From Citrobacter youngae (GTDB lineage: Bacteria > Pseudomonadota > Gammaproteobacteria > Enterobacterales > Enterobacteriaceae): 64,000 bases of DNA. The notes under the pieces were generated by a model that was not told the origin of the DNA, ran no database searches, and worked only from the letters and a program-made list of their open reading frames with translations. Location of the stretch: NCBI RefSeq assembly GCF_003818115.1, contig NZ_RPOI01000015.1:1-64000 (forward strand). Direction: 5' to 3'. Shown one piece after another: positions 1 through 8,466 of this stretch; within the stretch, counting starts at the first letter, position 1, and the number at the start of each line of letters is the position of its first letter. Position numbers and translations under genes: made by a program.

Positions 1-1
1 T

Positions 2-706
2 TTTGATGTTGCCGCGTTTGGCGCAAATTTTGGCTATACCCTGGATTGCTGCGGCATAGGTGAGTTTGTCTATGAAAACTGGAATGCAGGCGATGCGGAA
101 ATTATCTTCACCGGTCAATCTGCGCACCCAATGTCAGCTAAAGGTAAACTGAAGAATTCTCTGCTGATGGCGCATAAGTTTATCGCGATGCTGCCGGGCG
201 GAGAAGCACCTGAATATACGGAAGGTCGTGAAGGATATTACTGGGTAAAACAGCTGCAGGGTAACAGTGCCCGTACCGTACTGAAACTGGATATTCGCGA
301 CTTTAGTGAAGAAGGTTATAAGTCCCGTATGGCATTTATTCGCCAGCTTGCAGTAAGTGCCTGTGCACTATGGGGCGAAAATAGCGTGGTCTGCCATTTA
401 ACCGATCGCTATGCGAATGTGTTTAATAGCCTGCAGGGCGATTCGCATTATCCTATTGATATTGCTATGCGTGCTTATCAGAAATGCGGAATCACTCCGC
501 AACCTGTCGCCATGCGTGGCGGGTATGATGGCGCGGTTCTGTCGCAGAAAGGGTTACCGTGTCCGAATATTTTTACCGGTGCGCATAATTTCCATTCAAT
601 TTATGAATACTTGCCGGTGCGATCGCTACGGGCAGCCAGTGATGTTGTAGTCGCAGTTATTGAAGAAACCTACGCTGAGTTCGCCGAAGGGAGAACTCAG
701 TCATGA
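2..706 (+). CDS. PepT-like M20 metallopeptidase, 3' part (5' end outside window)
   Basis: The reading frame is open from base 2, so the gene starts before the window. About 234 residues are visible, against about 408 for peptidase T, which removes the N-terminal residue of tripeptides in the cytoplasm. The fragment aligns with the second half of PepT. It keeps the metal-ligand Asp in YTLD (residue 15 of the fragment), the RGG-x-DG substrate loop, the GLPCPNIFTG stretch and the His of NFH near the end. It differs from true PepT (DCCG for DGGG, AHPMSAKG for VHPGTAKG), so it is a divergent paralogue and its substrate may differ. Its stop overlaps the next start by 4 bases (ATGA), coupling it to the DcuC-like carrier. 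Confidence 0.8.
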   Translation, partial: FDVAAFGANFGYTLDCCGIGEFVYENWNAGDAEIIFTGQSAHPMSAKGKLKNSLLMAHKFIAMLPGGEAPEYTEGREGYYWVKQLQGNSARTVLKLDIRDFSEEGYKSRMAFIRQLAVSACALWGENSVVCHLTDRYANVFNSLQGDSHYPIDIAMRAYQKCGITPQPVAMRGGYDGAVLSQKGLPCPNIFTGAHNFHSIYEYLPVRSLRAASDVVVAVIEETYAEFAEGRTQS

Positions 707-2064
707 TTCAGGTAATAATTGCCCTTCTGGTTATCGTTGTGGTCGCTCGTCTGATCCTGAAGGGGTACCGGGCCGAACCCGTGTTATTTATCGCGGGTCT
801 GGTGCTAATGATTTGTACCGGATTAACCGGATGGGGCTCCGTATTGCCGAAGGGGGTTGCCAGTACCGGGATTGCTTTTCTCGATCCATTTGAAGTTATG
901 CGCGATCTGTTCAGCACACGTGCAGCCGATCTCGGTCTGATGATCATGGCGTTGATGGGATTTGCTCACTACATGGATCATATCGGGGCAAATGAAGCGG
1001 TGGTGCGCGTGGTGACGAAACCGTTACGGGCACTGCGATCTCCTTATATTCTGCTGTTTTTTTCCTACCTGCTTGCCAGTCTCCTGCAACTGGCCATCCC
1101 TTCAGCGACCGGGCTTGCCGTGTTACTGATGGGGACAATGTTCCCGATTATGCTGGGCCTGGGGCTCTCTGCGGCTTCGGCCGCCGGGGTCATCGCCACC
1201 TCGCTGGGGGTGGCATACACCCCAACAGCGATTGATGCCATCAGGGGAGCGAAAGCAGTCAATATGGATGTGGTGGAATACGTTGTTTACCACCAGGGGC
1301 CAGCAGCGCTTGCAACCGTACTGGTTGTCGGCGTTTGCCATTTTTTCTGGCAACGTCATTGCGATCGCAACGCGGGGACGTTACCTCGGGAAATCGGGAG
1401 CGCTGAGATTGTCGATTCAGGAAAGGCGCCGGCTTTTTATGCTGTGCTTCCCATGCTGCCTATACTGATGGCGGTAGGATCATCCGCGATGTTTGTCAGT
1501 GGAATTAATCTAAACATAATCACCATCGTGCTTATCGCAATGGCTATTTGTATGCTGATTGAATGGATACGAGCGCGTGATTTAAAGTCGGTGTGTGAAG
1601 GGTTCAGCCATTTTCTGAAAGGAATGGGCGCGGCGTTTACCGGTGTTGTGGGCCTGCTGGTCGCAGCCGGAGTTTTCGCGCATGGCATCAAAGTCATTGG
1701 TGCCATTGATCAGTTAATTTTGATGGCAGAACATGTCGGATTACGACCCTTTGCGATGGCCGTCGTCTTTGCGCTGGTGACGCTTGCGGCAGCAATTATT
1801 ATGGGCTCGGGGAATGCGCCATTCCTGGCATTTGTTGAGTTAATCCCACAAATTGCCGCGAGCATGGGCGCTAACGCGGTTGCTATGATCCTACCTATGC
1901 AGCAGGCATCACATATGGGGCGGGCTATTTCGCCGGTATCCGGTGTTGTTATTGCGGTTTCAAGTGGGGCAAAAATTACACCTTTCGATGTAGTTAAACG
2001 TACTGCTGTGCCGCTTATTGTGGGCTTTGTCACCCATACTTTGATTATCGGTATTTTCTATTAG
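703..2064 (+). CDS. DcuC-family anaerobic C4-dicarboxylate transporter homologue
   Basis: A 453-residue, very hydrophobic protein, close to the roughly 460 residues usual for DcuC. It is predicted to span the inner membrane about 12 times. Family-like features include the N-terminal IIALLVIVVVARLILKGY, PSATGLAVLLMGTMFP near residue 145, and the late stretches IMGSGNAPFLAFVELIP and QQASHMGRAISPVSGV. DcuC proteins exchange or export C4-dicarboxylates such as succinate. The ATG overlaps the peptidase stop, so the two are co-expressed. That pairing suggests the carrier may handle a substrate or product of the peptidase (inference). A 13-bp hairpin follows the gene. Confidence 0.85.
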   Translation: MIQVIIALLVIVVVARLILKGYRAEPVLFIAGLVLMICTGLTGWGSVLPKGVASTGIAFLDPFEVMRDLFSTRAADLGLMIMALMGFAHYMDHIGANEAVVRVVTKPLRALRSPYILLFFSYLLASLLQLAIPSATGLAVLLMGTMFPIMLGLGLSAASAAGVIATSLGVAYTPTAIDAIRGAKAVNMDVVEYVVYHQGPAALATVLVVGVCHFFWQRHCDRNAGTLPREIGSAEIVDSGKAPAFYAVLPMLPILMAVGSSAMFVSGINLNIITIVLIAMAICMLIEWIRARDLKSVCEGFSHFLKGMGAAFTGVVGLLVAAGVFAHGIKVIGAIDQLILMAEHVGLRPFAMAVVFALVTLAAAIIMGSGNAPFLAFVELIPQIAASMGANAVAMILPMQQASHMGRAISPVSGVVIAVSSGAKITPFDVVKRTAVPLIVGFVTHTLIIGIFY

Positions 2065-2076
2065 TCGTAACTGCTG

Positions 2077-2109
2077 CAAGCAAACCTCCGGGGCGCGGAG
2101 GTTTGCTTG
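2077..2109 (+). terminator. 13-bp perfect hairpin after the DcuC-like gene
   Basis: A perfect 13-bp inverted repeat (2077-2089 and 2097-2109) encloses a 7-base GC loop, 12 bases after the stop. There is no clean T-run after it, only an AT-rich stretch. It is either an intrinsic terminator with a weak tail or a 3'-end stabiliser. Confidence 0.6.
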
Positions 2110-2370
2110 ATAATGTTATTTATAATCTCAAATAAAACTGGTTGTCATGAGTTATTATTTGTTTTCATCTTTATCGCATTATTCTTATTGTTTTACCACG
2201 GTGTCGTATATAGATGAATGATTAAGGAAGGTAATATGTTAATCTGGCGTTTTTTATACGTGAGAATTAATTAATCTGGATCATATTATGCTGGTTTTAA
2301 TTGTAGTAGTTTTTTAAATGAAGTGATGCCAAGTCCAAATGTGATAACGATTTATCTGGGTGGGTTTTAA
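2110..2370 (+). other. AT-rich intergenic region with a possible 12-codon leader ORF
   Basis: About 260 bases, strongly AT-rich, lie between the hairpin and the next gene. A tiny frame at 2236-2274 (MLIWRFLYVRIN) follows a strong Shine-Dalgarno AAGGAAGG at 2224-2231. I recognise no named promoter, although several TATAAT-like words occur. The composition fits the next gene and not the flanking core genes. Confidence 0.35.
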
Positions 2371-3000
2371 GTGGTCAGTGATTTAGGAAAGATCAGCGCA
2401 TCGAGGCACAATTACCAGGATGAACTTGAAACGTTTACCTGGAGTGCGTTAGTTGCCGTGGGTATCGCAATACAGGACCAGAAGGTTTACTCTAAAATAT
2501 CAGAACATCTCTTCATTATGAACTGGCTGGCGATTGCGAAAAAAAGGAGGATATTTTCAAAAACTATCGCCAACGAACTTCAGTGGTTAATAGAAGAGGG
2601 GAAAAGGAAAAGCATTAATGCCCAACTTAAATTTAAGATAGAGTATTTATATGCTACATCAAGTGGTGATGTCACAATGCAGAGTTACTATTTTAAATTT
2701 ACTCATGTTATTGAAAATCTAAGGAATAATGGCTGGGAGAGTTTTCTTCTCACACCCGGGAAATGGCGTGATTTGAGTGAAGATGTTAAGGTTCGCAAAG
2801 GCAATTTTATTTTTATGGATGACACCCGACTTCAGGAGTGCTTTGGTACTCAGGGCGAGATATTAAAACCTTTCTGTCTTCGGGTTTATGGTGATGTCGA
2901 ATTTGCAAAGTCGCTGTTCATCAAAAATAATCTTCCGGTTGAGTTTGTAAAGCATACTTCAAATGAGTTTTACTACTTTTATTTTAATCTGGATGGGTGA
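2371..3000 (+). CDS. Uncharacterised protein, possibly DUF2913 family
   Basis: A 209-residue soluble protein starting at GTG. From memory its layout resembles DUF2913: an N-terminal helix with an E-x-x-x-W-x-x-L-V-A-V-G pattern (YQDELETFTWSALVAVGIA), then FIMNWLAIAKKRRIF, then LQWLIEEGKRKS. There is no signal peptide and no membrane segment. The coding sequence is much more AT-rich than its neighbours, with many AAA, ATT and TTT codons, which fits horizontal acquisition. No clear Shine-Dalgarno precedes the GTG, so the exact start is uncertain. Function is unknown, and the family call is only moderately secure. Confidence 0.6.
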   Translation: MVSDLGKISASRHNYQDELETFTWSALVAVGIAIQDQKVYSKISEHLFIMNWLAIAKKRRIFSKTIANELQWLIEEGKRKSINAQLKFKIEYLYATSSGDVTMQSYYFKFTHVIENLRNNGWESFLLTPGKWRDLSEDVKVRKGNFIFMDDTRLQECFGTQGEILKPFCLRVYGDVEFAKSLFIKNNLPVEFVKHTSNEFYYFYFNLDG

Positions 3001-3099
3001 TGAACACTGGCGATACATAAATAAAATTTGCCAGTCATAATACGTTGTTGTAGCCAGATTTTACATTCTGAGATATAAATCGCGATAGAGGGAGCGGGG

Positions 3100-3336
3100 A
3101 TGTTTACGCGAAAGTTAACGATCACGACTGAATGGATAAAGTTATCTGATGTTCCTGACCGTGTGTTCATCGCTTTTCGAGGGGTAATCGAAATATGCGA
3201 AAGTTCATCTGTTCCTGACGACAAGACTCCCCTGCTAAGGTTGGAAAATGAAATGGCGATTATCACGGTTGACGCATTATCCTGGGTCAGAGTTCCGGCA
3301 GAAAGTCGGGGAAATATTACGGTATATATTCTCTGA
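3100..3336 (+). CDS. Small uncharacterised protein (78 aa)
   Basis: A short frame with a convincing ribosome site, GAGGGAGCGGGG, just before the ATG. The product (MFTRKLTITTEWIKLSDVP...) alternates hydrophobic and polar residues as in a small beta-rich domain. It has no signal peptide and no membrane segment. I recognise no family. It lies between an AT-rich orphan and the LysE-type gene, in a patch that looks acquired. It could be a chance frame, but the ribosome site argues for translation. Confidence 0.45.
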   Translation: MFTRKLTITTEWIKLSDVPDRVFIAFRGVIEICESSSVPDDKTPLLRLENEMAIITVDALSWVRVPAESRGNITVYIL

Positions 3337-3405
3337 TGTGCTGAATATTAACACCGATAAATTACATCAGACATCGGTAAAATCATCATGACCTGATTAT
3401 GCGGG

Positions 3406-4023
3406 CTACAACATTCGTATTGCATTGGTGTTATAGATAATGCCAAACACCGCTACCGCCAGCAGGAACAGGGATGAGATAAAAACGCTGTATCTGACAA
3501 ACCGCGTGGGCATCCAGCGTTTGAAAATCACGATATAAAATGACAGAACGGCAACGTCAAAAATGATCCATACCAGCGTGAGTATCAGCATGCTGGTGGC
3601 GAAATTATGTGTAATGGTGATGAACTGTGGAAAGAATGAAACGAAAAACAGAATATCTTTCGGGTTTGATACGCCAATCAGAAAACCGTTGATAAATCCC
3701 CCATGAGACGGCTGGCGAGAGTCTTCGCAGGCGGCTTGATTTCTTGCCCACAGACTGCAAAACGCGCTATAGCCGATATACAGCGATCCGGCGAGACCCA
3801 ACACACACAGCAGCAGAGGAGAGAGTGATACCACCCCCGCCAGCATCAGCGCAGCGAGCGCAAGCAAGAGCAATGAAGCACCGTTAGTTCCGCATAGCGT
3901 CATAAAGGCCTGGCGATAGCCGTACTGTACCGCCGTCGCGGTAATCAGTGCCACAACAGGACCAGGCGTTAGCAACAGTGTTAGCACCGAGAGGCTGTAT
4001 ACAGCCAGTAAAGCGAGATTCAT
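3406..4023 (-). CDS. LysE/RhtB-family exporter
   Basis: A 205-residue integral membrane protein with about six hydrophobic segments. It has the family's N-terminal LTLLLTPGPVVALI motif (the PGP signature, residues about 16-26) and the conserved central GFLIGVSNPKDILFFVSFFPQF. LysE/RhtB proteins export amino acids or related metabolites across the inner membrane. It is divergent from a LysR-type regulator with about a 100-bp gap, the usual arrangement when that regulator controls the exporter (inference). The substrate cannot be read from the sequence. Confidence 0.88.
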   Translation of the reverse strand: MNLALLAVYSLSVLTLLLTPGPVVALITATAVQYGYRQAFMTLCGTNGASLLLLALAALMLAGVVSLSPLLLCVLGLAGSLYIGYSAFCSLWARNQAACEDSRQPSHGGFINGFLIGVSNPKDILFFVSFFPQFITITHNFATSMLILTLVWIIFDVAVLSFYIVIFKRWMPTRFVRYSVFISSLFLLAVAVFGIIYNTNAIRML

Positions 4024-4129
4024 ATCTGATGATCCTGACGTTATTTTTCATCAGTATTCCGCTTGCGTGTCACATTGAAAAACGAATAAAACTGCGCTCT
4101 ACTGTGAGTAAAACTCAACATAGAAGCCG

Positions 4130-5038
4130 ATGATGACGCTACCCCCGCTGTATGCCCTGAGAGCTTTCGAAGCTGCTGCCCGCCTGGGGTCCTTTAGTAA
4201 AGCGGCTATTCAACTGAACGTCACGCCTGGTGCGGTAAGCCGTCATATTCGCACACTGGAAGCCTGGTTTGGCTGCGAACTGTTTGTTCGTAGCGGCCCC
4301 CGTATTGAGATAACGCCTTCAGGGCAGGGGTTAGCGCAACAGCTGACGGCCGGGTTTCAGAGTTTAGAACATGCCTGCCATGCTTTTCGTAGCAGCAGTC
4401 ATGAGCTGCGGTTGAAAGCACCCTCAACGTTGACCATGCGCTGGCTGCTGGATGTGCTGCGGCATTTCCGGGAAGCCCATCCAACGCCGGTGATTGAAAT
4501 CTCCAGCGTGTGGATGGACACCGATTCCGTCGCATTCAGTCGCGAACCGTATGACTGTGCAATCCTGTTGGGGAATGGTTATTTTGGCGAGGACACGGAC
4601 AGTCGTTTGCTGTTTCAGGAGTGGCTAATCCCGGTCTGTGCGCCTGCGTTGCAGGCTCAGGCGCAAAGTGATATCGCCGCCTGTGAATTGATTCATCCTT
4701 CCGCCGATCGCCGCGACTGGCGTCGCTGGCTGCAGCGTACCGGGGCGTTTCCTGCGTTGAACCTGGCACGTGGCAACGTGTTCGACACCCTGGAGCAGGG
4801 GAGTCTTGCGGCAATGAGCGGGCATGGGGTAGCGGTCGCCGATCTGCTATTAAGCCTGACGGCTATTGAGAGTGGGATGCTGGCGTTACCGTTTAAACAG
4901 GTGGTCGCGACAGGGGACGGTTATTATCTCGTCTGGCCAAAAGCGTCAACCCGGCTTCGAAATATTGAGTTGCTGTATCGCTGGTTAAAAGAATCTGCGC
5001 CTGAGGCTGACATAGCAGAACTGCTCTGGCTGGAGTAA
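4130..5038 (+). CDS. LysR-type regulator, GcvA-like
   Basis: A 302-residue protein. The N-terminal winged helix-turn-helix (residues 5-62: ALRAFEAAARLGSFSKAAIQLNVTPGAVSRHIRTLE) is typical of LysR regulators, and the PPLYALRAFEAAAR opening is typical of the GcvA branch. A periplasmic-binding-type effector domain follows. ATG codons at 4130 and 4133 are both possible. It is divergent from the LysE-type exporter and probably controls it and itself from the shared gap. The effector is unknown. Confidence 0.88.
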   Translation: MMTLPPLYALRAFEAAARLGSFSKAAIQLNVTPGAVSRHIRTLEAWFGCELFVRSGPRIEITPSGQGLAQQLTAGFQSLEHACHAFRSSSHELRLKAPSTLTMRWLLDVLRHFREAHPTPVIEISSVWMDTDSVAFSREPYDCAILLGNGYFGEDTDSRLLFQEWLIPVCAPALQAQAQSDIAACELIHPSADRRDWRRWLQRTGAFPALNLARGNVFDTLEQGSLAAMSGHGVAVADLLLSLTAIESGMLALPFKQVVATGDGYYLVWPKASTRLRNIELLYRWLKESAPEADIAELLWLE

Positions 5039-5056
5039 CCCGCAGAACACCATATT

Positions 5057-5075
5057 GATAACAATTCTCATTATT
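5057..5075 (+). promoter_or_regulatory. Putative Fur box before the AraC-type regulator
   Basis: GATAACAATTCTCATTATT matches the 19-bp Fur consensus at 14 positions by my count. It lies about 80 bases before the regulator start, as expected for iron-repressed transcription of a siderophore regulator. Confidence 0.65.
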
Positions 5076-5153
5076 ATTGTTGTGTTGTGCGGGTAATGGT
5101 AATGTTGCCACCCATCGTACGTTGCAAATTCCATTTCTTGTGCAGAAGACAGC

Positions 5154-6137
5154 ATGAACAACACCACCATCCAGAATACATCCGGACGTTTTACCCGCAC
5201 CTTCTCCGTCAGTGAGTTTAGGGACTTTGGTGAGCGTTACGGGATCGATTACCGTTTTCCGTTGCTGGCGCAAAAAACGGGTCTTCCGTGTTCCAGTGCT
5301 GTATTGCAAGGGGAAGTAGAGGAGATGATGCTCCCTTGCGGGATGTGCGTCACACACTCTGATGTACAGGTGCTGCAACCGTATGAAACTACCTCCCGGC
5401 ACAGTAGCCCCTTGTATATGCTGGTGGTGCTGGAAGGTTGCGTGATACTGACGCTCAACGGGCAGGAACATGTGGTGCGCTCCGGCATGGCGTTTAGCTC
5501 ACGCCTGAGTGAGCACCAGACGATGCGTGCCCGTCATCATGCTGATTGTAAACTCCGGACATTATCGCTCGGTTTGTATCCCGACGGCGCGTATCGCACG
5601 GGGTTGCTTGAATCGTTGATGCGCGAGTGGGAAAGGTGCCAGACGCCGACGCTTATCTGGCAGGTGCCAGGGTTTTTACTCAGCGGACTGCAGTACGCGC
5701 AGCAGAGTACGATTAGCCATGTTTCTCGTCAGCTGATGCTGGAAGGGCTGATATTACAATTATTTGGTCACGGTCTCAGCGTTTGTCAGGTGGAAAGCGG
5801 CAAATGCCTCGCCGCCAGTGGCGAACAGCAGCGGCTGGAAAGGGTGCGCCGTCTGTTGGAGCAATCCCCTGAAAATGACTACACGCTTAACGAGCTGGCG
5901 CAGCGCGCAGCGATGAGCCCCAGCAGTTTGCGCAGCAAGTTCCGTGCGGCATATGGCTGTTCCGTCTTTGACTACCTGCGCGACTGCCGTCTGGAACGTG
6001 CGCGCGGCTATTTACTGGAAGGATACAGCGTACAGCAGGCGGCCTGGATGTCGGGTTATCAGCACGCAACTAACTTCTCTACCGCTTTTCGTCGTCGCTA
6101 TGGCTTCCCGCCTGGTGATGTTCTCAAACTTTGCTAA
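5154..6137 (+). CDS. AraC-family regulator of siderophore uptake (PchR/YbtA-like)
   Basis: A 327-residue protein. The C-terminal third (about 230-325) has the two AraC helix-turn-helix units: LNELAQRAAMSPSSLRSKFRAAYG and VQQAAWMSGYQHATNFSTAFRRRYGFPPGD. The N-terminal domain resembles the ligand-binding part of PchR-type regulators, which bind the ferric siderophore and then activate the receptor gene. A Fur box lies upstream, and the ferrioxamine receptor gene follows 140 bases later on the same strand, so foxA is its likely target. The regulator-ligand relation is inferred from family and position. Confidence 0.85.
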   Translation: MNNTTIQNTSGRFTRTFSVSEFRDFGERYGIDYRFPLLAQKTGLPCSSAVLQGEVEEMMLPCGMCVTHSDVQVLQPYETTSRHSSPLYMLVVLEGCVILTLNGQEHVVRSGMAFSSRLSEHQTMRARHHADCKLRTLSLGLYPDGAYRTGLLESLMREWERCQTPTLIWQVPGFLLSGLQYAQQSTISHVSRQLMLEGLILQLFGHGLSVCQVESGKCLAASGEQQRLERVRRLLEQSPENDYTLNELAQRAAMSPSSLRSKFRAAYGCSVFDYLRDCRLERARGYLLEGYSVQQAAWMSGYQHATNFSTAFRRRYGFPPGDVLKLC

Positions 6138-6231
6138 TCCATTTTCCCGTTTTATGCGCGAAGCTGATTCATAATTTGGCGCTGCGCATACGCAACCTGG
6201 CATTCGGCATAGCGACTCCTGATACAAAAAT

Positions 6232-6250
6232 GGCAATAATTCTCATTTAC
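6232..6250 (+). promoter_or_regulatory. Putative Fur box before foxA
   Basis: The word centred on AATAATTCTCATTTAC matches the 19-bp Fur consensus at about 12 positions. It sits about 30 bases before the foxA start, where binding would block transcription under iron-replete conditions. Confidence 0.5.
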
Positions 6251-6276
6251 AGATAGATATGCCTTGGGAGATGTTC

Positions 6277-8367
6277 ATGTTCGCGAAGACTCGGTTGGCG
6301 CTGCTGATAGGATGGGTGACCGGCAGTGTGGCTTTTCCTCTGCTGGCGCAGGAAACAACAAAAAACGATACGGTGGTTGTCACTTCGCAAATGCAGAGTG
6401 GGGCGACCAAGCTTGCCACACCGGATATCGAAACACCGCAGTCGGTATCGATCGTTACCCGTGAACAGTTTGAAGAGCAGGGCGCAACCAGCGTGCGGCA
6501 GGCTGTTAGCTACACACCTGGGGTGTACAGCAATCAGATTGGTGCCTCCAACCGCTTTGACTACATTGTGCTGCGCGGTTTCTCCGATGGTAGTCTGGAC
6601 AACGTCTATCTCGACGGTCTGAAAATGATGGGCGACACTAACTCGCACAGTTCGCTGGTGGTCGATCCGTGGTTTCTCGACAATATTGAAGTGGTGCGCG
6701 GCCCGGCTTCCGTGCTGTACGGCCGTTCCTCTCCGGGCGGGATCGTGGCGCTGACATCGCGTAAACCGTCGTTTGATGCGGGCGGAGAAGTGGAGCTGTT
6801 TGCTGGCAACAATAACCAGCGCGGCGCAGCGTTTGACGTCACCGGGGCGCTGGATGATAACGATCGCGTCGCCGCACGACTGAGTGGAATGACGCGTTAT
6901 GCGGACTCGCAGTTTGGTCCCTTGAAGGAAGAACGTTACGCGCTGATGCCGAGCCTGACCTGGCGTATCACCGACCAGACGCGTCTGGATCTGATGGCCT
7001 ATCTGCACCGTGACCCGGAAGGCGGAAGCCACTCCGGTCTGCCGTATGACGGCACCGTGGTTCCGCATTACGGGCAAAAGATCTCCAATACCTTTTACAA
7101 AGGCGAGGATGATTATGACAAATACGATCGCCGTGAAAACATGGTGGGCTACAACATTGAGCATATGTTTGATAGCGGTTGGTCGGTACGGCAAAAGCTA
7201 CGCTATCTGCATACCGACGTTGAGCTGAACCAGGTGTATGCGGCGGGCTGGTTGAATGAAACCGAGCTTAATCGCGGCTACTCCGGCTCCGATGAAAAAA
7301 TGTCGGCGATTACGCTGGATAACCAGCTCGACGGCAGCTTTGATACCTGGCAGGTAAACCATCGTCTGCTGGTGGGGATCGACTATCAGGATCGCAGCAA
7401 CAATACCACCGGCTACTACGGGGCGTTCCCGCCGATTGACGCCTTTAACCCGGTGTACGGCGCGAAGCCTGATTACATCAATATGTATGCGCGCGAGAAA
7501 CACAAGTTGCGCCAGACGGGCTACTATTTGCAGGATCAGATGTCATGGGATCGCTTCCGTATAACGCTCGGTGGCCGCTACGATCAGGTGAGCATATCTA
7601 ATATTGATAAGCAAAACGGCACTCGCAGCGATCTGGACAAAAATAACTTCAGCAGTCGCGCGGCTCTGCTTTATTTGTTCGATAACGGCGTTGCGCCGTA
7701 CATCAGCTATTCCACCGCCTTTACGCCAACCAGTTTTGCTGATGAGAACGGTAACCTGTTGGAACCGATGAAAGGCAAGCAGTGGGAAGCCGGGCTGAAA
7801 TATGAACCGGAAGGGTTGAATAGCCAGTTTAGCGCGTCGGTGTTCCGCATTAATCAGACCAATATTGCCACCAAAGAAGAGCCGACCGATCCGTACCGTT
7901 CGATTGGCGAAATTGAATCTGAAGGGGTAGAGCTGGAAGCTATTAGCCAACTGACGGACAGTTTCCGTTTGCAGGCGGCGTATACCTATACCGACATTCG
8001 CTATAAGAAAAGCAGCCCGGAAGAGCAGGGCAAGCGTGCCGTTTATGCGCCGCGCAATCAGGCCAGCACCTGGTTAAGCTACGATGTGAAAAATGGCCCA
8101 CTGGCGGGGCTAACGTTGGGCTCAGGCGTGCGTTACGTCAACGGTATTACCAGCGATCGCCAGAATACTCACACCCTGCCATCGTATACGCTGGTGGATC
8201 TGGCGATTGGCTACGACTTAACGAATATTGGTATTAAAGGTTTGAGCACGCAGTTGAACGTCAACAATCTGACCGACAAGCGTTACGTTGCAGCCTGTAA
8301 TTCGCTCTCATACTGTTATTTCGGTGCCGAGCGCAGCATTGTTGGCAGCGTTTCGTGGAAGTTCTGA
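6277..8367 (+). CDS. foxA: TonB-dependent ferrioxamine receptor FoxA
   Basis: An outer-membrane siderophore receptor of about 700 residues. It has a signal peptide (MFAKTRLALLIGWVTGSVAFPLLAQ), a TonB-box-like DTVVVTS, a plug domain (ETPQSVSIVTREQFEEQG through RGPASVLYGRSSPGGIVALTSRKP) and a 22-strand-type barrel ending in an aromatic residue (SVSWKF). FoxA imports ferrioxamine B. The name rests on similarity and on the Salmonella-like neighbourhood (foxA near yahN, yahO and prp). I chose ATG 6277 because GGGAG at 6266-6270 is ideally spaced; an upstream in-frame ATG at 6259 would give 702 residues. It is probably Fur-repressed and activated by the preceding AraC-type protein. Confidence 0.85.
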   Translation: MFAKTRLALLIGWVTGSVAFPLLAQETTKNDTVVVTSQMQSGATKLATPDIETPQSVSIVTREQFEEQGATSVRQAVSYTPGVYSNQIGASNRFDYIVLRGFSDGSLDNVYLDGLKMMGDTNSHSSLVVDPWFLDNIEVVRGPASVLYGRSSPGGIVALTSRKPSFDAGGEVELFAGNNNQRGAAFDVTGALDDNDRVAARLSGMTRYADSQFGPLKEERYALMPSLTWRITDQTRLDLMAYLHRDPEGGSHSGLPYDGTVVPHYGQKISNTFYKGEDDYDKYDRRENMVGYNIEHMFDSGWSVRQKLRYLHTDVELNQVYAAGWLNETELNRGYSGSDEKMSAITLDNQLDGSFDTWQVNHRLLVGIDYQDRSNNTTGYYGAFPPIDAFNPVYGAKPDYINMYAREKHKLRQTGYYLQDQMSWDRFRITLGGRYDQVSISNIDKQNGTRSDLDKNNFSSRAALLYLFDNGVAPYISYSTAFTPTSFADENGNLLEPMKGKQWEAGLKYEPEGLNSQFSASVFRINQTNIATKEEPTDPYRSIGEIESEGVELEAISQLTDSFRLQAAYTYTDIRYKKSSPEEQGKRAVYAPRNQASTWLSYDVKNGPLAGLTLGSGVRYVNGITSDRQNTHTLPSYTLVDLAIGYDLTNIGIKGLSTQLNVNNLTDKRYVAACNSLSYCYFGAERSIVGSVSWKF

Positions 8368-8374
8368 TGCTTAA

Positions 8375-8453
8375 GCCGGATGCGGCGCTGGCGCCTTATC
8401 CGGCATACGGCAGCGTGCAAATTGTAGGCCTGATAAGCGCAGCGCATCAGGCA
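8375..8453. repeat. BIME: two opposed REP palindromes
   Basis: Two REP units, GCCGGATGCGGCGCT...TATCCGGC (8375-8404) and GTAGGCCTGATAAGCGCAGC...CAGGCAT (8424-8453), lie between foxA and the convergent lipoprotein gene. This is typical enterobacterial BIME structure and probably protects the 3' ends of both transcripts. Confidence 0.85.
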
Positions 8454-8466
8454 TAGTGGATTGCGG

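Noticed and set aside
6247-7194. A 315-codon minus-strand frame opposite foxA
   Set aside because: Shadow of a clearly real receptor gene, with no recognisable domain.
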